A stretch of DNA of 64,000 bases from assembly GCF_000182925.2 (NCBI RefSeq), contig NC_026507.1:930001-994000 (forward strand), given 5' to 3'. The position numbers and the translations under genes are program-made. Numbering within the stretch: the first letter of the stretch is position 1; each line of letters starts with the position of its first letter. The notes under the pieces are model-generated. The model made no database searches. It was not told the DNA's origin and worked only from the letters and a program-made list of their open reading frames with translations. This document shows, piece after piece, positions 23,269 to 36,312 of this stretch. Source of the stretch: Neurospora crassa OR74A. Its lineage: Eukaryota > Ascomycota > Sordariomycetes > Sordariales > Sordariaceae.

Positions 23269-25060
23269 TTAGATGTGAAGAGCATCAAGATTAGCCTTAA
23301 TCCAGTTATACGAATCAGAGCGGAAATCATCCGCAAGATATCCGGCATAGTCCGAAAAGAACTGGACCAGCTTTCTCTCCTTCTGCCATTGCGGCCAATC
23401 CTGGCTGACCTTGCTCTTAGAGGAAGTGCCACCGGAGGCGTCGTTGGGGTCAAGGTTGTAAACAAAGTTGGCGTAGTAAGACTGGATGCTTTTGCTGGCG
23501 TAGTTGGGCAGGATGCCGTAGAACACCTGCAGGATATCGGAGGCGTGAAAGGTTCCAAGGATGGGTGTGCCAAAGTTGTAAGACGCAAGATACGACCAGG
23601 CGGGCACCGAGGGGTTGAGAGTGGTGGCGGCGTCGAGAAAGATGCGGCGGCTGAGGGTGAAGATGAGATCGCCAAGAATGGCGGCCAGGCGCTTGAAGCC
23701 GGGGTAAATCTCGTTGAAGAGGCCGGTGCCAAAGGGCGAGCCGGCGGAGATAAGGGTACTGTAGGTCGAGACGAGAGACTTAATCTGCGACTCGGTGGCG
23801 TCGTTGAAGAAGATATCGTTGAGGTAGCTGACCAGCTTGCTGGTGGTGGTGATGTTGCTCTGGAAGAGGGAGAAGAGAGTGCCCTCATCCTCTTGATCGC
23901 CGATGATCATGGGGACGGCGGCGTACTTCTTAGCGAGCATGAGCTTATCGGCGCTCTGAGTCAAAGCCTTGCCATCGGGTCGCGGGAGGTAAGAAAGAGC
24001 AACGGAGTTGTACGACAGAATCCCAGGCACGGAGTTAGCGGCCTTGAGAAAAGTCTCGTAGGGAAGAGCGCGCAGGCAAGCAAGGGTGTCAGCAGCACCA
24101 GAGCAGCCGGCGTTCTTGACGACGGTGTCGTAGACTTTCTGGCCCTTGGGGCAGTCGACGGGGCCGGCGGGGACGATGGAACCAGAGTTCATGATGGCGC
24201 CACGGAAAAGGGGCTTGCCGTTGTACGTGTTGTCACCGTCATAGAGAGACATCTGGTTGAAAACGGACATGGCACCGGCGGACTCGCCCCAGATAGTGAC
24301 CTTGTCTGGGTCACCGCCGAAGGCAGCAATGTTGTCGGCAACCCACTGGAGGCCCATGCGCTGGTCAAGGTGACCCAAGTTGGAAGAGCCGTCCTTAAGG
24401 ATCTCCTTTCCGGGCATGAAACCAAAGCCACCGACACGGTAGTTGACGGCAACGTAGACGTACGGCTTACCCATGTTGATAGCGTTGGTGACTAGGGGAG
24501 CGCCATCGTACATGGACGCCGATCCGAGCTGTGAAGTTTTAGCACTTGTTCATTACATCGCGTATATAAGCTGGATTTCTCACTTCGAAACCACCACCAA
24601 AGATCCAGAAAAGGACGGGGAGCTTATCACCAGCCTTGGTGCCCTTGGGACGAGTGACCGAGATGGTCAAGCAGTCCTCCTTGACGTTGAGTATAGTCTT
24701 GAAAAGCTGCGTGTTAACGATCTTATCGATAACCTGAGGCAGAAACTCGTTCGACGAGGTGTCAGCAAGGAACTGGGGGCAAGCAGGGCCGATGCCAGAC
24801 GCATCAAAGACACCCAGAGACGACTTAAGTCTCACGGGAGGCTTGAGGCGAAGGTTGCCGGTCGGAGGAAGGGCGTAGGGGATTCCGTTGAAGGCCTCAG
24901 TGAGGATGCCGTTAGCACCCACAATCGTACCGGTGGAAATGGTGACAGTCGGGGCGGCTCGCTTGTGCAACACCTGGGTAGGGGGCTCAGCTGGGGCAGC
25001 AGAGACCCGGCCAAGGAGGGCCAGGGAGGTAGCGAGGAGAGCGTTGGAAAAGCCCTTCAT
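23269..25060 (-). CDS. Secreted type-B carboxylesterase/lipase
   Basis: Exon 1 (25060-24584) and exon 2 (24528-23269) are joined across a 55-base intron (GTGAGA...CACAG), giving 578 residues. The first 20 residues form a signal peptide ([20 protein letters not shown]). The splice restores [14 protein letters not shown], the oxyanion-hole region of this family. The catalytic triad is visible: GESAG (Ser242), DQEDEGTLF (Glu374) and GTFHASD (His487). The conserved EDCLT and [12 protein letters not shown] blocks are present. The overall length matches Candida/Geotrichum-type extracellular lipases and cholesterol esterases, so it should hydrolyse ester bonds outside the cell; the preferred ester is unknown. 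The long open frame on the opposite strand (23275-24495) is a shadow of this codon bias. Confidence 0.9.
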
Positions 25061-28000
25061 GGTGAAGATGTAGTCCGGAGTGGATGAGGAAGGGAAGGAG
25101 AGGGCGCAGTCCTTGTCGTCTCTTCTCTTCTAATCACATCTTGACAGCGGCGGGATGGTGGTGGTTTAATACCAATGTTGACAGGCGATCGATCCCTCGC
25201 TATCCCATCCATAGGCTAACCTACGCACATGCTCCGTGGATCCATCTCACAAAACTCTTAGTCCCTTGACCCTCGTCAGCTCAGTTGGACAACGGATGGG
25301 CAAGGGACTTACAAGCCAGCCCAAAACGAGAAGCTATGCTTGTGTCTTCCACCCCGCATTTTGGTGGTTGTGGTGTTGGGTTGCTGACCGGAGCAGCAGG
25401 GTGGAGGGAGGCTCTTTCGTGGTTGCAAGCAGGGCCAGGTGACCAGGTGCCAACATGGAGTAATGGACGAGACAGGCAAGTGGCCGAAGGTTAGGGGAGC
25501 ATTTCCCCAGGACTTCCCACCTCAACTACCGTTCAAGTTACCACCGGACATGCAGGATATTTGTTATCTTGGATGGCTGATTAGTCTGTTTGTGGGCGGC
25601 GGACAAGGCAGTGTGACTGCTACAATACGACGGCGACAACGACGACGGCGACGACGGTAACCATAGTGAACCCATGTTACGAGGACTCCACTTCCCCACG
25701 GGGAATCCTAGAAAACAACACGTCGATTGGTGACATTTGTGCTCGCTAATCATGGTAGCATAGATCTTGCTGGGGAAGATGGAACGTCCAAGGGCATTTT
25801 GCGAGTTTGGGTGCCCAACACCAACAAACAAAACAACTCGAGTGCGAGATGGTTACCAACTCTTTGAAAAAGGGCATATCCATAGCATGTGAAAGATGTG
25901 CGACCAGTTCCCGAGTTGTGCCTGGTGTGCCTGTTGTGCCTGGTGGTGTCCCTGTCCTTGGCGCTAGTTGAAAAGCCTCGGTCTCGTGTAGGCAAGGATA
26001 GTCGTCGATAACAAAGCGCTATCGGTAGTTGGGCGTTTCGTGGTGTCCGCGGTTTGGCCATGGTTGGATGGGAGCTTTTCCAACTTCCGATCCAGAGTGA
26101 GGGGTACCTGGCAAAGAGTTGGAGTAGCTTCGCCGGAGCTCACGAGGCACAGCAGGCACAGCGAGGCTCTGGAGACAGCAATTAGAGGGCATCGGGTGCA
26201 GTCCTTGCGGTGAGATTCGCGCTGAAATCGGTTGGGATGAAGTTATCTCCAATACATTTGATGACGGTGTTCCCCGTCATGTCGCGGGCCGATATCAGTA
26301 AGACATGCTTGACATGAGCTGGACGGCGTTGCCGCTCGGGAACGTGTGGAAGCCATCATATGCATGCTTTCGACAGGCTGAGATACGAAGGGAGGGAGCT
26401 GAAGGGATCAATGTGACACTGTATGTGAGAGAAACGACGGAAAATCGAAGTCGAAAATGGAAGGAGAACTACCGAAAACGAAACGACGAAATGGATAAAA
26501 GAGGGAAAGTGGTGAAGAGTGGATCACCGCCGGGGCAGGTGGGTTGGGGCATCATGTGGAGCACAGGGTTTGGCTGATAGTGAGAAGCGGCGCCTGTTTG
26601 CTATTCGCCCAGGGCGGAAGGGAGGCAGGAACTCTGCAGTGTAGCGGCATTTGAAGCCGGGCAGGGGCAGTGCCGGGGTTCTTTCCATGCTGGTGTTAGC
26701 GCAGCAGCTGAGCTTCCTTTCCATCTTTCCTCTTTTTCTTTCGTTCCTCTTTTCTTCATCGCTACCCAAGCAAACTTGGAAAGACCAGCTATTGTACGTT
26801 ACAGGCTCTGAACGAGGGTTGAAATTGACGAACCTCACAAACGGAAGATTACATTTCGGTTTCGGCGCCGTCACCGAGTCCGCATTTCCGACCATGATGG
26901 CGTCAATCTTAGCAGCGGCCAAACTGGATCCCGTTATCCAATCCTTTGATACTTCCTACAAAACGTTGCAACTCGAGCCTTCCATCCAAAATGACCCATA
27001 TGATACCCTCGCAACATCATTCTCTTGCAGGATGGAAAAGAAATCTCAGGTCAAGTTGTTGTTCGTCCTTGGGCATTGTCACGACGGTAACATCGTGACT
27101 TGTTTGCGACTTGAAGGAAAACTGCCTAAACTCGGCCTTGGCAGAATCCTCCCAATGTGAAAGATTTCCTTCATGTGATAAAACATCACAAATGCCAATT
27201 CCAGACTGCTGATCTCCCCAAGAGGGGTTAGGTGGTTGCTGTTAGTCATCCACAAAAAAAACTGTACAACCTTCAACTGCGAGACTCATCACGTTCGGAT
27301 ACAAGCGCCGACGACCTCGACTTCACCTCTCCCCGCCTCCACACACCTCCATGATCCATCTCGCATGGCACGATCGGAGAGAAAATACGGGATATGAAAA
27401 CTACAGGATGTCAACGGCAAACGGCTACGGCGGCAAACCAAGCCAGCCACCACACCCACCCCCCTCGTGTTTGTGATGATGTTCGGTGAAAATTGCGGAG
27501 TGTTTACCCCAACTTCTTCTTGGCCTCAAGATCAGCAACCCACAACCTACTAGCGGCGGAAGTCTGACGTGAACTGCGGGGGTGTCCAATTACCATCTCT
27601 CACAATCTGACATCTGCCAACATTTCCCTTCCGAGCCCTCCCCGTTCAAATTCCAAACTGCAAAGTCCACCGAAAAAGTGACATGCAGGAAACCTTGGAT
27701 TTCTCCCCACTACCGAATTGAATACCGAAAAGGGTTTGGTTCACTTTGTTCGGGGGGTTGGTTCTTTGCCAGGCTCTCAATAATCCGCGTCGAAGTCGCA
27801 AACTCACCTGGAGGTATCAATTGCTCGGTGAATATTAGGTACAACAGAACACTCGAATGGGGAACTGAAGCACGGAACAAAAATGTTAAGTAGCCAACCT
27901 AAATATGTCCTCCTCACAGTACACCAGCGCTGCTTCCATTTTCGCCGGTCAAGATCATGTGTTACGCATCACAGCTGGGGAGCGGATGTGGAACAGTCTG

Positions 28001-28752
28001 CCAGTCAAATTCATTCTATCGACTCTTACAGCGTAGCTCCCCGTGTCTAAAATCTCACGGCCTGCGTGCCCGCCACTCACCACACACAGTCCACACTATC
28101 GTGTTCCACCACTCGATCGTCCCGTCTCTAGTTGTGCTTTCCCTGAACTACTGGAAGTGGTGGCATTGAAGAATCCCGTCACACCCACATCAGCCAGCAG
28201 TCCCACGTTTTGCAAAAAAGAAAAAAGGGGGAGTGTCTTTTGTTCCTGACGATCCACGGTAACGACTTGCCAATAGTTTACAAGCCTTCCAGGTATCGAG
28301 ACGATGAATATGCTCAATGGCGGCACGTGAACGGGACTGGGCAAGGTGGAGTCAATTGGTAGAAATTACCGATTCACATACTATCTCTGCAAGGAACCAG
28401 ACATTCATCGAGAGATGTGAACATGGTGGTTGAAAGCCGAACTTTGTGTACATGATAGGGATCTCCATTGGTGAGATGGCGTTATTCGTGAGTTTTCGAA
28501 AGAAGCAGACGAGATAATCGTCCGACTATTGTTATATAGACAGAGCCAGGTCACCGAGCGCAGGAAGTCCCAGCGCCACCAAAACCACTCCCCCATCTCC
28601 AGAACGATTCCCGCAAGGTCAACATTACGATTCTGTCCCTTTTAAACTCCAATGTCCATGTTCCAAGCCCGCTCTCCAGTCTGACCGCAAAACACTCCTC
28701 TCGCACGCACTGCCTCTCACCATGTCGCCTAGCACCCCCAAACTGATTAATC
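25061..28752. other. Large gene-poor gap (3.7 kb)
   Basis: No convincing gene was found. A plus-strand frame with an ATG at 26687 (to 27160) begins with a hydrophobic stretch, but its DNA is a pyrimidine-rich tract typical of leaders. A minus-strand frame overlaps it (ATG 26895). Neither shows a domain or a conserved motif. Short homopurine and TACCTA-like runs are scattered through the gap. Confidence 0.4.
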
Positions 28753-29222
28753 TCAGAGCTTGTTGAACTCATTATTAGCAGCATTATTGATCTCAGGAAG
28801 GAGAGCCGCCGGGATATCTTCCTTCTCTGCTACTTCATCGACGACTGGCAGAGAGGTTACCTATCAGAACAAACCCGGGTCTACCGGGGAAAGATATGTA
28901 GCATCGTTGAACTCACTGCTGTCAACAACGGCATCCTTCATGGCGTCATCACCCGTCTTATCGGCTGTTGCTTGCTCGGCGGCACTGAAGAGGGGGTAAG
29001 ATACCTAGGTCAGTCACATGCGTAGATTGCCTTTGGGCGACTCCGGCGGGGGATCGAACGAGGTTTCTGGACTTGAAAATCCAAGTGTGCTTTGCCGCTT
29101 GGCGAACGAAACTTCAAAGGGATATGTGATATGGCTGAAGGAGAAGCGTGCACGTGAGAGTGAACGTACTCCTGCCCGTCAACAGCGTCGACAAATTCCT
29201 CGACAAAGTCCTCTAGACCCAT
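28753..29222 (-). CDS. Small acidic protein of 78 residues, three exons, unrecognised
   Basis: Exons are 29222-29170, 28984-28875 and 28826-28753. The introns are 185 bases (GTACGT...TTCAG) and 48 bases (GTTTGT...GCAG). The phases fit: 53 bases, then 110, then 74, totalling 79 codons with the stop. The product starts MGLEDFVEEFVDAVDGQD and ends EINNAANNEFNKL. It is strongly acidic (many Asp/Glu, few basic residues), with no Cys, signal peptide or membrane segment. The codon-level composition in all three pieces is coding-like while other frames carry stops. The second intron is near the lower size limit and its donor is not the commonest form, so that junction is the weakest part. No family is recognised. 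Confidence 0.5.
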
Positions 29223-30911
29223 GATTGCAAGCGGGTTGTGATTCTTGATGATCTGGGGTGTAGTTGAAGATTGGTTGATGACTTGAGCGAAAGCAAGTCA
29301 AGGCAATGGTAGGGGTTCGTTAGGGAGAGGTAGTATCGGTTGAGTTTCGATAAGATGAGCAGTAGACTGTGTGTATAGGGTGTCGAAGCTCGTTCAAGCT
29401 TTTATGTATATACGTAGGTAGGAAAATGATATGTAGGTACCTAAGAATTATAATATTGTAGGTGTCAGTGTCTGACTGAAAATGGGAATCTTTCTTTCGA
29501 GACTTGAGAATCGAGCGAGCACCACAGGCACAAGAAACGGAGTGACCAATCTGGACACACCTCACAAATGGAAGCTGCCACCTCTCAACGCTCATCGTCG
29601 ATGTTTGAGACGACTGTAGCAAGAACCGGCCAGCTCATTGATGTTAACGTAAAACTTCATAAGCGGGAAGCGCAAGCCACACCATACTCATGAATCATCA
29701 CGTCCCCATCTAAAATCAGCATAAGTCAGGACGCGTAGACACCAACAAGGAACACTCGCATCTGTCCTCAGGATCTGAACCGGTAACAATCAATGTGTAA
29801 AAGGAAGGAGCGAGCGAATAAAGAGCATGGGGCAGAACAACGGAACAGACAAGAAAAGAGAGGCGCCACCACCACTGCATCCACTCGTACATCTTTGGGT
29901 CTCACCTTCCTAGCCGTGCAGTGCAGGTAACACCAACACTGACACATGGATTTGACCGTTGTGACAGTCAAAAGTACCTTACTTGTCCCTTATCTGGAAT
30001 TCGTGGTAGGCTCACATGAAAGGAGCTCATCAAATTGGCCAGTAACAGCAGTCGTGATCAAGGCACGCATGAAAAAAAGTAATATGTTCCTTTTACTTGG
30101 TGAGTTATTGGTGGGGTTGACATCTTCCCTTTGAAAGGTTTGGTGACAATCACAAATATCGTGAATAAAACCGACGAGAACATGGCTAAATTAGATTGGA
30201 AACTCTTGGGCTTGGATCTCTGAGAGCGAGTTATCATTTGTTGCGTTCTGTATGAGAACGATTTGCTAGCTGCACTGGACACTCCGCCATTGTTTGTTGT
30301 GTCCATGGATTATCTGACAAACTCGATGCAACATTGACTGCTAACAAACGCTCGAAGATGAACAATTACATGGCCCTGAGGGGCGAGGGGTCTTCTTTAA
30401 TCCAAAACCAACAGTACGTGTGTTCTTACACAAACGCCATACCCATCATCGTATATCTTTACAGGAACCAAACAGACATCTAGCAGAACCATTCCACTTG
30501 ACACCAACACTATTATCAGCGGGACACCAGTTATCTCAACACCAACTTCGATATACCATATCCGAATTGATCAAACGAGCCACAAGTTGGATTTGCAAAG
30601 GGGGTATCGTTTCCATGTTTCCCAAGCTTCCCATCTGAGACGCCATCCTCGTAACGCAAAGCAGGCCCGTTCGTGGTTTCCTCCTCTTTCTATGCCTTCC
30701 ATCCCACGCATCCCGTTTAGCCTTTCTTAAACCCATGCACTTCCAGTGACACGGAGATAACACGACAAACATACACGATACCCAGACGACAATAGAACAT
30801 GACTCATAACAAATACAATGTGTGCGTAGATAGCATAGACAAGAAAGGAGCCTCATGATCATGATCTCACCTCACGAACCATCAGTCGATCGACCGACTG
30901 TGAGTCAGCAA
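29223..30911. other. Intergenic
   Basis: This 1.7 kb lies upstream of the small acidic gene and downstream of the 578-residue gene. Only short overlapping open frames are present. There is a GTAGGTAGG-type run near 29412-29440. Confidence 0.45.
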
Positions 30912-32648
30912 CTAACGGACCTCCACAGCACTGACAGACCTCGCCGTCCTCCTCCTCTTAGTGTTCGGACTTAGTACGGGCCGATCACGATCTGCTCGGT
31001 CTGTTCGGTCCGCCTCAGATCTCGTAGGGCTCGTAGTGGCGTCGCTCTCGGGCGCCTCCTCCTCGAAGCTGCTGTTATAAACCTCGGACAAGGGTTCCCG
31101 TTGGCTATCACTCTCACTATCCCCCCTGCTCTGGCTCTGGGAGCTCGTGGCGCTTCCCTGGCTGTTGTAGCCCTGACTGCCCTGACTCTGTCTTTGACTC
31201 TGACTTTGACTTTGACTCTGACTTTGACTTTGACTCTGACTGCTCGGACTACTTTGCGACTCCCTTCCTCCTTGCCTATCAGCACGTCGTTTCCTCGAGT
31301 TGGATTCGTTCTTCGGTGGTGTGCTGTTGTTGGTAGCGCCTTTGCGTGGCTCCACGAGGAGGTCCCAGAAGCCGATGTGATCGGGATAGAGGTCGGAGTA
31401 CACGTCCGGACCGACAAGGTCCTTACCCAGCGCCCTCGCTAGACGCTCTTTCAAACCGAGAATGGGCCAGAAGGGGACGGGCGTCATTGTTATGTCGAGA
31501 CTGATCTGCTTCTTCGCTTTCTTGGACGATTGGGGTACCTTGAGCGGGTACAGCCACCGCTCCATGTAATCTGCCGTAACCGTCGCCGTGTAGACAAGGA
31601 ACCGGGGGTTGTTCTCGATGCCCTCGTCGTGGGCAATGATTGCAACCTTGGTATCCTCGAACTTTGGTTCCGTAAGCTCGAAGAGTTTGCCGTTGCTGGA
31701 ACGCGTGGATTGTTGGGAGTCGGATTTTTGCGAGTACAAAGCGTCCTGGTAGAAATTCGATTGCGCCATGGAGACCATCATCGCGACAAGATACGGATCC
31801 TGATCGACGTCGGCGGGTATCAAATGTTTCGAGCGTAGTGCTTGTAGACCGGCGACAGCGTCATTGGGGTTGAAGGGCGTCTGAATAATCCTAAACAGGT
31901 TTTGTCGTATTAAAGCTAGCTGCGACTTGTTGAAGTAGGCTAGAATCGGCATGTTGGGTGTCTGCTGGGGTATTTCAGGCTGCGGCTCCTGCGGGCTGTT
32001 GGGTACGTAAAAGGAGTCGTTTGGGACCGTGGGTATTGTTGCGAATGAACTGCCGATGGGTGTCTTCCACAGGCACGGGATGCGCACCGCCTTCCGGAAG
32101 ACGCGCTGGCCAAAGTAAATGTCAAGCTCGGCGTTCATCTTGGGGTTTGCTAGCCTATCCGGGAAAAAGATGCCCATTGCGTTCTTCATGGCCATGTTTT
32201 TGCAAAATACTCGTGTCATGGACGGTTCGTTCCTGATAAGGGTGTGAAGTTGGTCGGTGAGCTGGCGCGCAAGGAGCGAAGGATCGAGCCATTGCCCATG
32301 AATAGATTCCGGTACCGGCGTGACAATAGGGGCACCTTCGGTGAACGATGCGCCAAGGAGCGTGGCATGGAGATCTGTCCAGCAAATGGGAAGAACGTAA
32401 AGCGATTTGCCAGAATTGTCGTGCATTATGTCGTATATAGAGCCTTCATCGGGGCGGTATACCCGGGGAACCTTTCGTTTCTTTGGGTTGGTCCGTTTCC
32501 GGCGCGGCGGCGATGACGTCGATGCATCGGTACTTTGGCTGCTGAAGGCGGGGCTGTGAATTTCGGAGGCTGAGGCCGGGGGTTGTTGTGTAGGGCCCGG
32601 CGATGGGCCGGCTATGTCGCGTGAGGCTGACATGGCTACCTCTATCAT
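30912..32648 (-). CDS. Unrecognised 578-residue protein with Ser-Gln repeat tract
   Basis: The frame is open from 32669, but its first codon there is TTG. The first ATG is at 32648, and another (MSASRDIAG) follows five codons later. An AG acceptor-like site just upstream (TTCTGGCAG, ending near 32681) leaves room for an upstream exon. The N-terminus is Ser/Pro-rich with a basic patch (RRKRTNPKKRKVPR) that could be a nuclear signal. The central 350 residues look globular (YVLPICWTDLHATLLGASF, MPILAYFNKSQLALIRQNLF, MERWLYPLKVPQ). The C-terminus has a run of Gln-Ser pairs coded by alternating TCA/AAG-type hexamers (31186-31250) and ends in basic and acidic clusters. I recognise no domain. It may be a fungus-specific nuclear protein. 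Confidence 0.75.
   Translation of the reverse strand: MIEVAMSASRDIAGPSPGPTQQPPASASEIHSPAFSSQSTDASTSSPPRRKRTNPKKRKVPRVYRPDEGSIYDIMHDNSGKSLYVLPICWTDLHATLLGASFTEGAPIVTPVPESIHGQWLDPSLLARQLTDQLHTLIRNEPSMTRVFCKNMAMKNAMGIFFPDRLANPKMNAELDIYFGQRVFRKAVRIPCLWKTPIGSSFATIPTVPNDSFYVPNSPQEPQPEIPQQTPNMPILAYFNKSQLALIRQNLFRIIQTPFNPNDAVAGLQALRSKHLIPADVDQDPYLVAMMVSMAQSNFYQDALYSQKSDSQQSTRSSNGKLFELTEPKFEDTKVAIIAHDEGIENNPRFLVYTATVTADYMERWLYPLKVPQSSKKAKKQISLDITMTPVPFWPILGLKERLARALGKDLVGPDVYSDLYPDHIGFWDLLVEPRKGATNNSTPPKNESNSRKRRADRQGGRESQSSPSSQSQSQSQSQSQSQSQRQSQGSQGYNSQGSATSSQSQSRGDSESDSQREPLSEVYNSSFEEEAPESDATTSPTRSEADRTDRADRDRPVLSPNTKRRRTARSVSAVEVR
31186..31250. repeat. Imperfect hexamer array coding for Ser-Gln pairs
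   Basis: The motif GACTCTGACTTT and variants repeat in six-base steps. On the minus strand they code for alternating Ser and Gln in the C-terminal part of the 578-residue protein. Length variation here would not shift the frame. Confidence 0.7.
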
Positions 32649-34767
32649 GGCGCGCAGTTGTCCAAACAAGGTGCCACTGCCAGAAATGAGGGACCTGAAG
32701 ACAAAAGAAGCCGGGATTGGAGGCGCGCGTCAGCTATGTAGTTCCAGGTTGTTGTAATGTGGATGTAACGTTGGCGCGATGCAGCTATTGCCAGAACGAA
32801 TGGTCGTCTTGAGAAATAAGAAGTGTTGCCGCGATGATATGATGAAAGAAGAAAAAAGAGCGAAGTCGCAAAATGAAGCGGGACTGGACGTACTCAAATG
32901 CGGTCATGAAAGAAGCAAGTGGACGGGAACTATCTCGAAGGGGGGAGAGTGTTCCTGGTCCGTAGGTAGGTAGGTCGTCTTCTTTTGTTGACCTATTCAA
33001 TGGGCGGAGCGCAGTGCAGTGAGTGGATGCGACAGCTCTGCTAGGGCGGATCGGCAGAGCGTTTTGTGGAGGGAGTGATGCGCGCGTCCACTGCAGTGCA
33101 CGTTCCCTTTTTCTGGGGTCCCCTTTTTCTGTTGATCCAAGTCAGCCCCACGCACAAAACACAGGTGAAATCACACCAAATTCGCAGCGCCGGTAAAACA
33201 TGCAAGCAACTCACCTGAAAACGAATGGTGCTTGGAATGATGTTTTGTTTTGGTTTGAGGAATGGAGAAAAGCGATCCAAAACAAGTCGCGCTGGTAACG
33301 ACTGAGTCACCGTAAAGAGGGGGGAAAAAGCACTAGGATCAAAGTTTGCCTCCTAGTTCAAAAAAGTGGGAGGGGTTTGTCCGGGTTCTTGTGTTTGTCT
33401 TTGGGCGTGAAGAAGCGGAGGGCTGGTTTTAATGAACGATTGAAGAAGGCAGTTGTAGGTAGAGGAGAGAACCGTGACGCAGTGAGTGATGTGATGGGAC
33501 TGGAGAACCCCAAATACCCCTCCATCACCCTTTCTCAGTGGACGGCGCACGACGGCGCTTTTGATTCCGCGTTGGTGCGTACACTACTATCACAGTACCT
33601 CTAAGCAGCGTAGTAGCGCTCTCGACTGGTGGTGTGCCTGTCGGGTGTGTGGCAGTCCCCGGCCGGATTTGCGTCGGATGAACAATTGCGCCAACAACAG
33701 CCAGCCAAGTCTGGACTGCTGGCTGATTTCATCATCTACGACGCGCTAGCACACGAGCTCCCGTGACTTATTGTCTTGGCATCCCCTCTTGTTTCTTCAA
33801 TGTTTCTGCTTTCTGAGTCTTCTCCTCTCTCCTTGACGACGGGCCCCCCTGTTGTTCAAACAGGCAGCGGTGGGCGCAGCGCGGCGTTCACGGTGTTGAA
33901 CTTCGTCCTATCCAACCAACATTCAGGTGTTGGCTCTCTTCCAGGTTGTTGGACTCGACCACGGCGTGAACCTCGGTCAATCTTCTTCCTTGAAAAATTC
34001 CGCCATAATGAGTAATGATGGGATGGATCCTTGGAACACCATCTTGAGCATGGAGTCCTGCTCTTTGTCTGGATTCCGAGACACAGCAGCTTAAGTTGCA
34101 TGGAAAGCGGGCGCTCACGTCGAACGCGGTGGCTGACTACATGACACGTGAAGAGTCTTTGTGTAACTGAATCTTCCTCTGTATACCAATGGAGTGGCAT
34201 TTTGACTTGTTCACATTCGCTCTCCTCCTTCAGATGATGCATTGTGCAAGACCTTCCGATTCCCCCGGGACTAGGTGGCTCCACTTCAGGCCGCAAAGAT
34301 CCACTTTATCGGAGTCAAGCGAGCTGCTGCCTGTCCGATGACGAGGCCGGCTCCGGTAACTCTACACGTGATGGGAACCGGGAGTGCTTCATTGACTGTA
34401 CCAGGCCTCATCCGGAGTCCGGACACAGCCACTGCTGAGCCACAAATTCAAATAGAAAGGTAACGCACAGACCAAGTCCAGCTCTACTGTCACAGAGTCC
34501 GTCACAGCGGCACGGTGCAAGCAGCGGTCGTCACCGCCAGCTCGACGTCAGCGCAGGAGAAGCCGCCATCGCCCATCGCTGGCACGCTGCAGGTCCAGGA
34601 AGGCCAGCCCAAGTCCAATTGACCCCATCACCCCGCAAGGCTGCGCCATAGAACCCGGACGCGGTCAAGTCAACACGACATCCCAGATTTACCTAACTTC
34701 CAACTTGAACACCATTTGCTTAATCTGGTAATAGCTTCATAGAGGGAGCTTGACACCAACCGTCACA
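32649..34767. other. Shared upstream region of two divergent genes
   Basis: The 2.1 kb gap separates the start of the 578-residue gene (minus) and the ARPC3 gene (plus). It contains a TAGGTAGGTAGG run near 32964 and no gene I can support. A possible upstream exon or leader intron of the minus-strand gene may lie in 32680-32920. Confidence 0.45.
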
Positions 34768-35712
34768 ATGCCGGTAAGCGCACCCATTCGCAAGCTCCCA
34801 ACACCCAGCCGCTATGCGTATAGCTTCCCCAAGCTATACCAGCCAGCCAGCCAGCTACCCCTTAATCGTCAGACAAAGCTTCGTCCATGATCGCATCACC
34901 ACCACCCACAACACCACGAACCGCTTTGCGCCCAATCGCATTTCTTCGCCTCTCGCCTCACCTCACACACAAATTCCCATTCTCAATCTCTCAACTAACG
35001 ACGCCACTCTCTAGGCCTACAACTCCGTCTTCAACGCCGACCCCTCCCCCCGCCTAATCGGCAACTTCCCTCTCTTCCCGCTTCGCACCAAGATCCGCGG
35101 GCCGATCTACCCTCTCCCCTTCCCGGACCCTCCGCTCGCCGCCAACGAGTCGCCCGACCCGGACTCGGAGTCATACGACATTCTGGACGAGACGCTAGCT
35201 CTCTTCCGCGCCAACACCTTTTTCCGCAACTTTGAGATCCAGGGCCCCGCCGACCGCCTGCTGGTCTACGGCATCTGGTACATCAGCGACTGTCTGGGCC
35301 GCATCAAGCCGCACTATGGCGTTAGGGAGGCGACGAAGGAAGTGAACAATGCGGCGCTGGATGTGAACTTTGCGTTGCCGGGCGATCCTGGGTGGCCTTT
35401 GAATCAGGTGAGTTTTTTTGGCGTAAAGGATTTAGGGCGGAGATAGAATACGGTGAATGTGATGGGAGTAGATGTGGCCCGCGGCGGTGAACAAGAAAAT
35501 GGATGGCAGCTAATAAGTTTGACGCAAAACAGATGTATGAACCCCCCCGCGACCGTCAAGACGCAGAAGTCCTCCGTCAGTACCTGTCGCAGGTCCGGCA
35601 GGAACTGGCGCAGAGGTTATTGGCGCGCGTGTACGACGACGAGACCGAGGACAAGCCGAGCAAGTGGTGGTTGAGCTTTACCAAGAGGAAGTTCATGGGC
35701 AAGGGACTCTGA
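34768..35712 (+). CDS. Arp2/3 complex subunit 3 (ARPC3, p21-Arc)
   Basis: The exons are 34768-34773 (only ATG CCG), 35015-35407 and 35533-35712. The introns are 241 bases (GTAAGC...TCTAG) and 125 bases (GTGAGT...AACAG). The 192-residue product begins MPAYNSVFNAD, matching the family start MPAYHS. It then shows LIGNFPLFPLRTKIRGP, LALFRANTFFRNFEIQG, DRLLVYGIWYISDCLGRI, PGWPLNQMYEPP and the C-terminal KPSKWWLSFTKRKFMGKGL, all in the family order. ARPC3 is the 21-kDa subunit of the seven-protein complex that nucleates branched actin, acting at cortical and endocytic patches. A two-codon first exon separated by an intron is typical of conserved fungal cytoskeletal genes and is missed by ORF-based prediction. 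Confidence 0.95.
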
Positions 35713-36312
35713 TGCGATGCCTTCCCTGTTCAGATGGCGTTGCATGGAATCGTTTAGCGCCAAAGTATAATACGTACTCTACACAAATAATATTTCAAGT
35801 TTCCTAGAGTGTGAGGGTGTGTTGGGGCGAGCGAGCAAGACTTTCAGTTGTTGTTGTTTTTGCGTGGTCCGGTTCGATCAGGCATAGATCGAGTACACAT
35901 ACACTTGAAACCCGATCATGAGCGACATGGGTTATATCTCCAGTTGACGTTCGATTAGTAGAATTACTGCAGCTCTATTTCGTGCAAATGGTATCTAAGA
36001 GCAAACGAGATCTATGCATATCGGTCATGCTGGTTCTCCTAACTGCTACCACTATCAGACTCCTGCTCATTGTTTGCCCGCCTTTCATGGACAAAGCATA
36101 ATCATTTAAACCCATGGTCGCCTCCACTCCTCCTCGGCTGGTCGAGTCCACCTACTGTAAGCGAGCCTCGAAACGCTCTAACTGTCTTTTCCTTTCTGAC
36201 TTTCCCTCGACCTCATTGCTTCCGTGGAAACCTCTGTGTGAGATCTTCCGATGCACGGGGAGAGAAGTGGCATCCTTGAACTCCCATAAATAACTCTTTC
36301 CGACCAATCCAC
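35713..36312. other. Intergenic between convergent genes
   Basis: This 600-base spacer holds the 3' flanks of ARPC3 and TRM6. No gene is seen. Confidence 0.5.
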